Shown: positions 27,503 to 37,000 of the stretch, piece after piece
Layout of the letters: each line of letters begins with the position of its first letter
Position numbering within the stretch: position 1 is the first letter of the stretch
Assembly: GCF_004137355.1 (NCBI RefSeq)
Contig: NZ_SDVB01000311.1
Coordinates: 186,001 to 250,000, forward strand
Length of the DNA: 64,000 nucleotides
Direction of reading: 5' to 3'
Origin: Ciceribacter ferrooxidans
Lineage (GTDB): Bacteria > Pseudomonadota > Alphaproteobacteria > Rhizobiales > Rhizobiaceae
Made by a program: the position numbers and the translations under genes
Notes under the pieces: model-generated
What the model was told of the DNA's origin: nothing
Seen by the model: only the letters and a program-made list of their open reading frames with translations
The model's database searches: none

Positions 27503-28483
27503 ATGTATCGCCCGCCGCTCGCACGTCTGGTTGCGCTCGCTCTCACTCTCTCCGCTTCCGCCACGGCCGCAGAAACCCTGCAGGTCAAACCGGTGACCAT
27601 TCCCGAATGGAAGGCCGTCTACGGGCGCGTCGAAGCCCGCGACAACGTGCCGGCGCGTGCGCGGATCGGCGGCACTGTCGTCGAATTGAAGGTCACGGAA
27701 GGTGACAACGTCTCGACCGGCGACGTCATCGCAACTGTTCGGGACGACAAGATCGAGTTTCAGATTGCGGCGATCGACGCCCAGCTTCTCGGCCTCAAGG
27801 CATCACTCGACAACGCCCAGGCCGAGCTCGCGCGCGGCGAGGAACTGATCAAGCGCGGTGTGACGACCGCCCAGCGACTCGATGCGCTCCGCACACAGGT
27901 CGATGTGGTTCGCAATCAGATCGCCGCGGCCGAGGCACAGCGCTCGGTGATCGTCCAGCAGGGCAAGGAAGGCTCGGTGCTGGCGCCGACGACCGGCACG
28001 GTCCTGACGGTGCCAGTAACCCGCGACACCGTCATCATGGCTGGAGAAACGGTCGCAACGATCGGTGGCGGCGGCTTTTTCCTGCGGCTTGCGGTGCCAG
28101 AACGCCATGCCGACCTGCTCAAGGAAGGTGCCACGATCGAGATCGACGGAACCACCGGCGATCATCGTACGGGCCGCCTCGCAAAGATCTATCCCGAAAT
28201 CGACAACGGCCGCGTGATCGCGGACGTGGAAGTCGATGCATTGCCCACAAACTTCGTCAACAAGCGTCTGTTGATCCGCCTGCCCGTCGGAGAACGGCAG
28301 GCTCTGCTCGTTCCGCAAGCCGCGGTCACCAGCCGCTACGGCGTCGACTATGTCACCGTGAAGAGCGGAGAGGCGACCACGGAGCGTACCGTCGTCACAG
28401 CCAAACCGATCACCCATGAAGGCGCGCCGATGACGGAGATCCTGACGGGTATCCGGGCCGGCGATGAGGTTGTACTGCCATGA
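27503..28483 (+). CDS. RND efflux periplasmic adaptor subunit
   Basis: A 326-residue membrane-fusion protein. A signal peptide (about 1-22, ending ATAAE) is followed by a lipoyl-like half (VPARARIGGTVVELKV), a helical hairpin (about 80-150), the second lipoyl half with SVLAPTTGTV, and beta-barrel domains. It links the inner-membrane pump to an outer-membrane channel. The stop overlaps the pump start by four bases (ATGA), so the two are coupled. No outer-membrane factor (TolC type) is encoded here. Confidence 0.93.
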   Translation: MYRPPLARLVALALTLSASATAAETLQVKPVTIPEWKAVYGRVEARDNVPARARIGGTVVELKVTEGDNVSTGDVIATVRDDKIEFQIAAIDAQLLGLKASLDNAQAELARGEELIKRGVTTAQRLDALRTQVDVVRNQIAAAEAQRSVIVQQGKEGSVLAPTTGTVLTVPVTRDTVIMAGETVATIGGGGFFLRLAVPERHADLLKEGATIEIDGTTGDHRTGRLAKIYPEIDNGRVIADVEVDALPTNFVNKRLLIRLPVGERQALLVPQAAVTSRYGVDYVTVKSGEATTERTVVTAKPITHEGAPMTEILTGIRAGDEVVLP

Positions 28484-31400
28484 AAATCCAGAATCTGGGC
28501 ATCGCCGGTGGGTTGACGAAGACCTTCATTACGTCGCCGCTGACCCCGCTCTTTCTGCTTGCCGCCTTTGCACTTGGCGTCGTCGCCCTCTTGACCCTGC
28601 CGCGCGAAGAGGAACCGCAGATTTCGGTTCCCATGGTGGACATCATGGTCCGCGCCGACGGCCTGAAGGCAGAGGATGCGGTCAAGCTCGTCACGGAGCC
28701 CTTGGAGACGATCGTCAAGGGTATCAACGACGTCGAGCATGTCTATTCGCAAACCGCCGATGATCAGGTGATGGTCACGGCGCGGTTCGTGGTTGGCACA
28801 TCGGGCGATTCGGCCGTCTTGCGCGTCCATGACAAGATCCGCGCGAATATGGGCTCCATCCCCGTCGGCATTCCGGAGCCGCTCGTCGTCGGCCGAACGA
28901 TCGATGACGTCGCAATCGTATCACTCACTCTGACACCGTCCCTCGAAAAAGGCGCGAACGTTACAGCCAACGACCTGACGCGCATCGCCCGTGAGCTTCG
29001 GGTCGAGCTAGCGAAGATCGAGAACGTCGGCCTGAGCTATCTCGTTGGCGAAACCGGTGAGGCGATCCGCATCGCTCCCGACCCCGAAAAGCTCGCACTC
29101 TATGGCATGACGCTCCAGCAGCTTTCCGGCAAGGTCACGGCCGCGAACCGGTCCTTCTCGACCGGCCTTGTTCGCGACGGCGGGCAGCAGATCGAAGTCG
29201 TGGCCGGAGAGACGCTTTCCACCCCCGCAGATATCGGCAACCTGCTGCTGACCACCCGCGACAACCGTCCGGTCTATGTCCGTGACGTCGCCGACGTCTC
29301 GTTCGTCACCGACACTGCCGAAGCACGCGCCTCCACCGTGACCCGCGGCGAGAACGGTGAACTGAAGCGTGTTCCGGCGGTGACGCTGGCGATTGCCAAG
29401 CGCGCCGGAGCAAACGCCGTTCTAGTGTCGGAAGAAATCCTTCATCGCGTCGAGGAAGTGAAGGGCAGCCTCATCCCGGATTCGATGGACGTCGAGGTCA
29501 CCCGGGACTACGGCGATACCGCAAACGAGAAGGCGAACGAACTGCTCTTCCACCTCGGGCTTGCAACGCTCTCGATCATTGCACTGGTGTGGATCGCAAT
29601 CGGCCGCCGCGAGGCCTTCGTTGTGGCCATCGTGATCCCGGTCACGATCCTGCTGACGCTGTTTGCCGCGAACCTCATGGGCTACACGCTGAATCGCGTC
29701 TCGCTTTTCGCGCTCATCTTCTCGATCGGCATTCTAGTCGACGATGCGATCGTCGTAATCGAGAACATCGCCCGACACTGGGGCATGTCGGACGGAACGA
29801 ACCGACGGGAGGCAGCGATCGACGCGGTCGCCGAGGTCGGCAATCCGACGATCGTCGCGACCCTCACGGTCGTGGTCGCGCTGCTGCCGATGATGTTCGT
29901 TTCGGGCATGATGGGCCCCTATATGAGCCCGATCCCGGCCAATGCCTCGGCCGCGATGATCTTCTCCTTCTTCGTCGCGGTCGTCGTGACGCCGTGGCTG
30001 ATGCTGAAGATCGCCGGCAAGGCGAACCTCCATCACGATGCGGACCATGGATCGGGAGGCACGCTTGGACGAGGATATGCGGCTGTCGCGAGACCCATCC
30101 TTGCGACCAAAAAGAAGAGCTGGATCTTCCTTCTTCTCGTCGGCGTGGCGACGCTCGGCTCACTGGCTCTCTTCTACACGAAGGACGTCACGGTTAAGCT
30201 GCTCCCCTTCGACAACAAGTCGGAACTTCAGGTTATGATCGACCTGCCGGAGGGCTCCTCCGTAGAGACTACGGATGCAGTCGCACAGGCCATCGCCAAG
30301 GTCGTGCTGGACACGCCGGAGGTCGTCTCCGTGCAGACCCATGCAGCGACCGCGGCACCGTTCAACTTCAACGGCCTCGTCCGCCATGCCTATCTGCGAT
30401 CCAAGCCCGAGATGGGCGACGTCCAGATTAACCTGCTGCCGAAAGGGGAGCGCGACCGCTCCAGTCACGAAATCGCGCTCGATTTGCGCCAGCGCCTCAT
30501 CTCCCAAGTGGACGTCCCCGAGGGCAGCTCACTCAAGGTCGTCGAGCCACCACCCGGTCCGCCGGTTATGGCGACGCTGCTTGCTGAGATCTACGGCCCT
30601 GACGCCGACACCCGCCGCGCGACGGCGGAAAAGGTGAAGACAGCGTTCCGTTCGGTTCCCTTCATCGTTGACGTCGACGACAGTTACGGCCAGCCCGCCA
30701 GACGTCTGCGTGCGACGATCTCGACCGACGATCTCGACTTCTACGGCGTCTCGGAAAGCGATGTGTTCGATACTTTGTCGATCCTCAACGGCACGACGAC
30801 GATCGGCTACAGCCACCGCGGTGAAGGGCGCGCGCCGATTCCGATCGAAATCACCCGGCCAAAGGGTACCAAGGTTCTCGACGAGACCTTCCTTGCGACC
30901 CCCATCCCGGCGAACCTCCTGCCCGGCTCCCGATCGGTTGTCGAGCTCGGCGACGTCATCCGCGTCAAAGAAGAACAGGCCTCGTTCCCGGTCTTCCGCC
31001 ACAACGGCCGTTACGCCGAGATGGTGACTGCGGAGCTTGCTGGAGACTTCGAGGCGCCGCTCTACGGTATGCTTGCCGTTCAGGATGCGCTCGACGCGCA
31101 GGACTGGACCGGACTGCAGAAGCCCGAGATCGCCCTGCACGGTCAACCGACCGACCAGAGCAAGCCTGTCTTGCTGTGGGATGGCGAGTGGGAAGTGACC
31201 TGGGTCACCTTCCGCGACATGGGTGCCGCCTTCATGGTCGCGCTCCTCGGGATCTATATCCTGGTCGTCGCGCAGTTCGGCTCCTTCAAGGTGCCGCTGG
31301 TGATCCTCACCCCGATTCCGCTGACCTTCATCGGTATCCTCGGCGGCCACTGGCTGTTCGGTGCACCGTTCACTGCGACCTCAATGATCGGCTTCATCGC

Positions 31401-31680
31401 ACTCGCCGGCATCATCGTGCGCAACTCGATCCTGCTCGTCGACTTCATCCGCCATGCTCGTACGCCGGAGCGTCCGCTGACGGACGTCCTGATCGAGGCC
31501 GGTTCGATCCGCTTCAAACCGATCCTGCTGACCGCGCTTGCGGCGATGATCGGCGCAGCGGTCATCCTCACCGACCCGATCTTCCAGGGGCTGGCGATCT
31601 CCCTGCTCTTCGGTCTGGCATCGTCGACACTGCTGACGGTCCTCGTCATTCCGGCGATCTACCGCGTTCTCCGTACCTGA
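28480..31680 (+). CDS. RND efflux pump, inner-membrane permease
   Basis: A 1,066-residue AcrB/CzcA-family protein with the expected layout: one N-terminal helix, a large periplasmic loop, six helices, a second loop and six more helices. The proton-relay region is GILVDDAIVVIENIARHW with its aspartate pair in the fourth helix. It is of the general hydrophobe/amphiphile-efflux type rather than a clear metal exporter, though the substrate cannot be read. The YgaP-like gene at the head of the operon is an unusual partner. A terminator-like hairpin follows at 31703. Confidence 0.94.
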   Translation: MKIQNLGIAGGLTKTFITSPLTPLFLLAAFALGVVALLTLPREEEPQISVPMVDIMVRADGLKAEDAVKLVTEPLETIVKGINDVEHVYSQTADDQVMVTARFVVGTSGDSAVLRVHDKIRANMGSIPVGIPEPLVVGRTIDDVAIVSLTLTPSLEKGANVTANDLTRIARELRVELAKIENVGLSYLVGETGEAIRIAPDPEKLALYGMTLQQLSGKVTAANRSFSTGLVRDGGQQIEVVAGETLSTPADIGNLLLTTRDNRPVYVRDVADVSFVTDTAEARASTVTRGENGELKRVPAVTLAIAKRAGANAVLVSEEILHRVEEVKGSLIPDSMDVEVTRDYGDTANEKANELLFHLGLATLSIIALVWIAIGRREAFVVAIVIPVTILLTLFAANLMGYTLNRVSLFALIFSIGILVDDAIVVIENIARHWGMSDGTNRREAAIDAVAEVGNPTIVATLTVVVALLPMMFVSGMMGPYMSPIPANASAAMIFSFFVAVVVTPWLMLKIAGKANLHHDADHGSGGTLGRGYAAVARPILATKKKSWIFLLLVGVATLGSLALFYTKDVTVKLLPFDNKSELQVMIDLPEGSSVETTDAVAQAIAKVVLDTPEVVSVQTHAATAAPFNFNGLVRHAYLRSKPEMGDVQINLLPKGERDRSSHEIALDLRQRLISQVDVPEGSSLKVVEPPPGPPVMATLLAEIYGPDADTRRATAEKVKTAFRSVPFIVDVDDSYGQPARRLRATISTDDLDFYGVSESDVFDTLSILNGTTTIGYSHRGEGRAPIPIEITRPKGTKVLDETFLATPIPANLLPGSRSVVELGDVIRVKEEQASFPVFRHNGRYAEMVTAELAGDFEAPLYGMLAVQDALDAQDWTGLQKPEIALHGQPTDQSKPVLLWDGEWEVTWVTFRDMGAAFMVALLGIYILVVAQFGSFKVPLVILTPIPLTFIGILGGHWLFGAPFTATSMIGFIALAGIIVRNSILLVDFIRHARTPERPLTDVLIEAGSIRFKPILLTALAAMIGAAVILTDPIFQGLAISLLFGLASSTLLTVLVIPAIYRVLRT

Positions 31681-31702
31681 GGCGCCTGCACGATCAAAAC
31701 AA

Positions 31703-31732
31703 ACGCCCGCAGAACGACGATTCTGCGGGCGT
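31703..31732. terminator. Bidirectional terminator between the RND operon and the amidohydrolase
   Basis: ACGCCCGCAGAA / TTCTGCGGGCGT with a six-base loop. The minus-strand reading is followed by TTTGTTTTG, the plus-strand reading by a weaker CTTCGTTC. It lies between convergent genes. Confidence 0.85.
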
Positions 31733-31761
31733 CTTCGTTCAGACGCTGATATGCCTGCCGT

Positions 31762-32925
31762 TCATTTGGCCGGTAGCCAAGCCTCCGCAAGCTCGACCCA
31801 GAAGCTCGTACCGATCGGCAGAATGTCGTCGTTGAAGTCGTAACGCGGGTGATGCAGCGGAGGATCGTTGGGAGTCCGCTGCGTGCCGACGAAGAAATAG
31901 GTCCCGGGTCGCCTCTCGAGCATATAGGCGAAGTCTTCACTGCCCATGGTCGGCCGCTCCATCTCGATGATCTTTTCAGATCCCGCAAACCGTGTCGCGA
32001 GCGCCCGGACGAAATCGGTTTCAGCCTTGTGGTTGATGGTGGCGTTGTAGCCACGCTCGTAGGCGACGGTCGCCGTCATGCCGTAACTAGCGGCCTGTCC
32101 CTCCGCGATCCCGCGAATGCGCTGTTCGAGCTGGTCCCGCACCTTGGCATCGAAGGAGCGGACACTGAGCAGCATCTCGGCGCGTTCGGGAATGACGTTG
32201 CTGGCCCCGCCGGCGTGGAACGCACCGACCGTCACCACGGTCGGGTCGAGCGGATGAACATTTCGGGAGACAATCGTTTGCAGCGCCATGATGATGCTGG
32301 CGCCAGCGACGATGGGATCGGCCGTATCCTGCGGCTCGGCGCCATGTCCGCCCCGCCCGTTGACCGTGATCTTGCACTCGTCGACGGCCGCCATGATCGG
32401 CCCGTCACGAAAAGCGAAGTGGCCGAAAGGAATCGTGGGGTCATTGTGGAGAGCGAAGACCGCATCACACGGAAATCTATCGAAGAGACCATCTTCGATC
32501 ATCAGCCTGGCTCCGCCGAAATTCTCCTCGGCAGGCTGGAAGATCAGATGCACCACACCGTCGAAATTCTTCCGCTCTGCGAGAATCTTCGCAGCACCAA
32601 GCAGCATGGCCGTATGGCCGTCATGTCCGCAGGCGTGCATCACACCCGGATTCCGGCTCTGATATTCGGCACCGGTTTCTTCGAGGATGGGCAACGCATC
32701 GAAGTCTGCGCGGATGCCGATGCTCCTGCTGCTGCTTCCATAGCGAAGGGTCGCGACGACGCCGGTCTTCGCGAGTCCACGCGTGACCTCGTACCCCATG
32801 GCGGCAAGCTGGGCCGCCACATAATCGGAGGTCTCGAACTCGGAGAGGCCGATTTCGGGGTGCTGGTGCAGATGGCGTCGCGTTGCCACGATCTCGGGCA
32901 TGTAATTCGAAAAGCGTATCGTCAT
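31762..32925 (-). CDS. M20 family amidohydrolase (hippurate hydrolase-like)
   Basis: A 387-residue metallopeptidase-fold enzyme. The metal and catalytic motifs are HACGHDGHTAML (about 100), the QPAEE glutamates (about 134-138), and a dimerisation domain with GRGGHGAEPQ (about 190). It should hydrolyse N-acyl amino acids such as hippurate or N-acetyl derivatives. The ATG at 32925 follows GGTGAAA; longer in-frame readings overlap the regulatory region. It is divergent from a TetR regulator that may control it. Confidence 0.92.
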   Translation of the reverse strand: MTIRFSNYMPEIVATRRHLHQHPEIGLSEFETSDYVAAQLAAMGYEVTRGLAKTGVVATLRYGSSSRSIGIRADFDALPILEETGAEYQSRNPGVMHACGHDGHTAMLLGAAKILAERKNFDGVVHLIFQPAEENFGGARLMIEDGLFDRFPCDAVFALHNDPTIPFGHFAFRDGPIMAAVDECKITVNGRGGHGAEPQDTADPIVAGASIIMALQTIVSRNVHPLDPTVVTVGAFHAGGASNVIPERAEMLLSVRSFDAKVRDQLEQRIRGIAEGQAASYGMTATVAYERGYNATINHKAETDFVRALATRFAGSEKIIEMERPTMGSEDFAYMLERRPGTYFFVGTQRTPNDPPLHHPRYDFNDDILPIGTSFWVELAEAWLPAK

Positions 32926-33033
32926 CTTTTCACCGGCTGTTGATCGAAGGAGAAATCCGGACACCATCGGCGATTCCGGCGAGGAAGAGAGTGGCTCGCC
33001 AGCCGCGAACTCGGCCGGCGAGATGGGCGAGTT

Positions 33034-33050
33034 TTGCACTTGTCCTGCAA
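33034..33050. promoter_or_regulatory. Inverted repeat between amidohydrolase and TetR genes
   Basis: TTGCA and TGCAA arms are spaced by seven bases in the 180-base divergent intergenic region. It is a possible operator for the TetR protein at 33106. It rests on one short repeat, so it is weak. Confidence 0.35.
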
Positions 33051-33105
33051 TTCATCAAGCGTATAACCAGCCTGCGAAGCCAATCGGCGCCCGAGGATTC
33101 TTCAG

Positions 33106-33807
33106 ATGGCGGAGAAAAACCCTACCAACCCGGCGCAGGAAACGCCCGTCCGACGGAGCTTCCACCGTGCAGGGGAAGCCGAGCGACGAAAGGCTCTTAT
33201 CCGGGCAACGCTCGACTGTATCAGCGAGTATGGCCTGGAAGGAGCGACGGTTCGGCAGATTGCCGCGAGAGCCGGCGTCACCGGCGGCCTCATCCGTCAT
33301 TATTTTTCGGGCAAGGGCCAGATGCTGGAGGCCGCCTACCGCGAAATCATGGACACGATGAGTTCGGCAGCCTTTCATGCGCTGGAGCAAGCCGGCGACG
33401 ACCCAAGAGTACGCCTGCACGATTTCATTGTCGCCAACCTGACACCGCCGGTTACTGATCCCCGCACGATGTCGCTGTGGGCGGCCTTCATTAGTCACGT
33501 TCGTGTAGATCCGGGTTTCGCGAAGATCCAGCGGGAAAACTACCTCGCCTATCTGGCCGTCCTCCAGCAGCTGGTGGAAAACTTCCTCGCGGACGCCGGG
33601 CGGCCCGCGCCCGCCGGGGACTGCCGGAAGCTTGCCATCGCCATCAACGGCATGATCGACGGTCTCTGGCTTGAGGGTTCATTGGCAGACGACCTTTTCG
33701 AGGACGACCCTCTGCCCGGTATCGCCCTCGCAGCGGTGGAATTGCTTCTTGGAGGTCTGAGCCTTTCGGAGGGTCGCGGCACCGATTCGGAAGCCTCTGG
33801 GCGCTGA
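33106..33807 (+). CDS. TetR family regulator, BetI-like
   Basis: A 233-residue repressor. The N-terminal helix-turn-helix (about 28-75; GLEGATVRQIAARAGVTGG) is followed by a BetI-type C-terminal ligand domain (about 85-215). Similarity to BetI is to the family, not evidence of a choline role: no bet genes are near. The neighbour is the divergent M20 amidohydrolase. The gene is 276 bases upstream of ndvB, so it could be a separate transcript. No strong ribosome binding site is seen, only GGCGGAG-like sequence. Confidence 0.88.
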   Translation: MAEKNPTNPAQETPVRRSFHRAGEAERRKALIRATLDCISEYGLEGATVRQIAARAGVTGGLIRHYFSGKGQMLEAAYREIMDTMSSAAFHALEQAGDDPRVRLHDFIVANLTPPVTDPRTMSLWAAFISHVRVDPGFAKIQRENYLAYLAVLQQLVENFLADAGRPAPAGDCRKLAIAINGMIDGLWLEGSLADDLFEDDPLPGIALAAVELLLGGLSLSEGRGTDSEASGR

Positions 33808-34083
33808 GACAAAAGGGACAAAGGGATCGGTGCCCAAGTCACTTCATCCGGGCTTCGGCGCAATAGCTCTTGGCTACCGCTTTGAAATAAGGCATAAAAA
33901 AGCCCATTTTCCCGTAGAGGGCAGTCTATCTCCGTCTAGGTCCGGTTTTCTTTCACCAGCGTCATCCATCGGCGGCTTAAAGTTCGGTATCGGAACAAGA
34001 GCATGGCCGTCAGATTGGTGCGCCCGGGGACAGAGGCAGGTCAGGACAGTCCGGCAATCATCTTTATGACAGAACTCGAGAAT

Positions 34084-37000
34084 ATGTCCTTACCCATGAC
34101 GCTGCTTACCTCGTCGCGCGAATTCGAGACAAAACAGATCGATCACAACGATTCGATCCGCGCTGCCTACTTCTCGAACGAAGAACTGTATGAAAGCGCA
34201 GCAGCGCTCGCACGCGACGGTGCCAGCGAGTTGCCGGCTCTCTTCGCCTTCGACTTTTTCGCGCGCCACAAGGAGAATGAGCGGGAGATCCTGCGGGTCT
34301 ACCGAGCGACGGCCGCCGACGTCGAAAACGGCGCGACGATCACGCCCGCAGCCGAATGGCTGCTCGACAATCACTATGTCATCGAAGAGGCCATCCAGGA
34401 GGTCCGCCGGGATTTCCCGCGCCGCTTCTATCGGCAGCTGCCGACCATGAAGATCGGGGAATACGAGATCCCGCGCACGATGGCGCTCGCCTGGCTTTAC
34501 GTCGCTCATACCCACAGTACCGTGTCCCAGGAAAGCATGACCGCGCTGGTCGAGGGCTTTCAGTCGTCGCAGACGCTGGAAATCGGCGAGCTGTGGGCAC
34601 TCCCTTCGATCGTGCGGTTCGTCCTGATCGAAAACCTGCGACGCATTTCGACGCGCGTCGACCGCTCTCGCCGGATGCGGCGAAAGTCGAACGAGATCGC
34701 AGACGAGGTCATCCGTCTCAACGACCCGTCTGCATGCAAGGAGCTCTTCAGCCGCATCGAGCCTCTGGCTGAGGACAACACCTTCGCCACCCAGTTCCTC
34801 TATCGCATGCGAAACGGCTCGCAGGACACAAGCTTTGCCGTCAATTGGCTGGAAGAGCGCCTCGAGCGCTCGGGCCGCACTGCAGACGAGGCGATGACCG
34901 CCGAACACAATCGGCTCTCCTCGGGCAACGTCACCACCGGCAACATCGTCAAGAGTCTTCGTGAAATCGACGACAAGGAGTGGTCGGTCTGGGTCGAACA
35001 GGTATCGCAGGTCGACAAGATCCTCGGCCAGCACACCGACTACCACCAACTCGATTTCGGCTCACGCAACGCCTACCGCAACACCGTAGAACGCCTCGCC
35101 CGTCGCTCGGAAAAGACCGAGATCGAGATCGCGCAGCTTGCAATCGACATGGCAGCCGCTTCCGCCCGCGATCCGCAGAGTGCCGACGCGCACTCCAATG
35201 TCGGCGGCTTCCTGGTGGGATCGCAACGAAAACGCCTCGAACAGGCGATCGGCTACCGTCCACCGCTGCACCTGCGCATCGCCGATCTCGTGCGCCGCAT
35301 GAACTGGATGGCAATCGCCATCCCCGTGATCGCTATCACGATCGCGGTTCTGGCAACGGTCGGCTGGTTCCTCGCCGGTGCCGGGCTTTCCTCGCCGCTG
35401 ATCCTGATCCTGTTGCTGATGTTGTCGCTGCCGGCCTCCGAAGGGGCGACCGGCCTTTTCAATACGCTGGTGACCTTCATCGTCAAGCCGGCCCGCCTCA
35501 CCGGTTACGAATTCAAGGATGGCATTCCGGCAGACGCGCGCACGCTGGTCGTCGTGCCCTGCCTTATCGCCAAGCGCGATGACGTCGACGAACTCATCCG
35601 CAATCTCGAGGTTCATCACCTCACGAATCCGCGAGGTGAAATCTCCTTTGCCCTGCTCAGCGACTGGCGTGACAGCGCGGTGGAGGAGACGCCCGCGGAT
35701 ATCGAGATCCTGGAATATGCGAAGCGCGAAGTAGCGACCCTTAATGCTCGCTACGCCCACGACGGAAAGACGCGCTTTTATTTCCTTCACCGCCGCAGGC
35801 TATTCAATCCGGCTGAGGGCGTCTGGATGGGCTGGGAACGCAAGCGCGGCAAGCTGCACGAGCTCAATCTCCTGCTGCGCGGGGACCGCGATACGACTTA
35901 TCTACCCGGAGCCAACATCGTTCCGGAAGGCGTCCAGTACGTCATGACGCTCGACGCCGACACCCGACTCATGCGGGATGCGGTGACTAAGCTCGTCGGC
36001 AAGATGCACCATCCGATCAATCGGCCGGTACACGATCCGGAAACGGGCCGGGTCGTCAGCGGCTATGGCGTGCTGCAACCCCGCGTCACGCCGTCGCTGA
36101 CCACCGGCGAAGACGCTTCGGTCTTCCAGCGCGTTTTCTCGATCAACCGCGGCGTCGACCCTTACGTCTTCACGGTGTCCGACGTCTATCAGGACATTAC
36201 CGGAGAGGGTACTTTCACCGGCAAAGGCCTTTATCATGTCGACGCCTTCGAACGGGCGCTGAAGGGCCGCATCGACGAGAACACGGTCCTCAGCCACGAT
36301 CTACTCGAAGGTTCGATGGCGCGGTGTGCTCTCGTTACGGACGTAGAACTCGTCGAAGACTTTCCAACCCGCTATGAGGTCGAGATTTCTCGCCAGCACC
36401 GTTGGGCGCGGGGTGACTGGCAGCTCCTCCCCTACATTTTCGATCCATCACGCGGCATCACCGCACTCGGCCGATGGAAAATGGTCGACAATCTTCGCCG
36501 TTCTCTGACGCCGATGGCGTGGTTCTTGGCCTCGGCGATCGGCTGGTACGCCATGACCCCGGTCGGAGCGGCAATCTGGCAGCTTCTGCTGATCTTCTGC
36601 ATCTTCGTCGCGCCGACGTTGTCGCTGCTCTCGGGCCTCGTTCCACGCCAAACCGATATCGTTCCCAAGGCCCATTTCCAGTCGCTCTGGTCGGAGGTCC
36701 GGTCCGCCAATGCGCAGGTTGCCCTCCGCATTGTCTTCATCGCCGACGCCGCATGGATGATGGGGGACGCGATCGTTCGCTCTCTCTACCGCCTCTTCGT
36801 CAGCCGCAAGCTCCTGCTCGAGTGGCGCACTGCCGGCAGCATCCAGTCCGTCGCCCAGGGGAACCCCCTCTCCTATTACCGGTCGATGCGACACGCACCT
36901 GCACTCGCACTCGCGGCAATCGGCCTGGCCTCTCTATCCGGCAATTACGGTTTCCTGATCGGCGTGCCGTTCGCGATCTTCTGGATCCTCTCGCCCGTGG

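Noticed and set aside
33106-33807. A choline/betaine regulator (betI proper)
   Set aside because: Only family-level similarity; no betA, betB or choline transporter genes are near.
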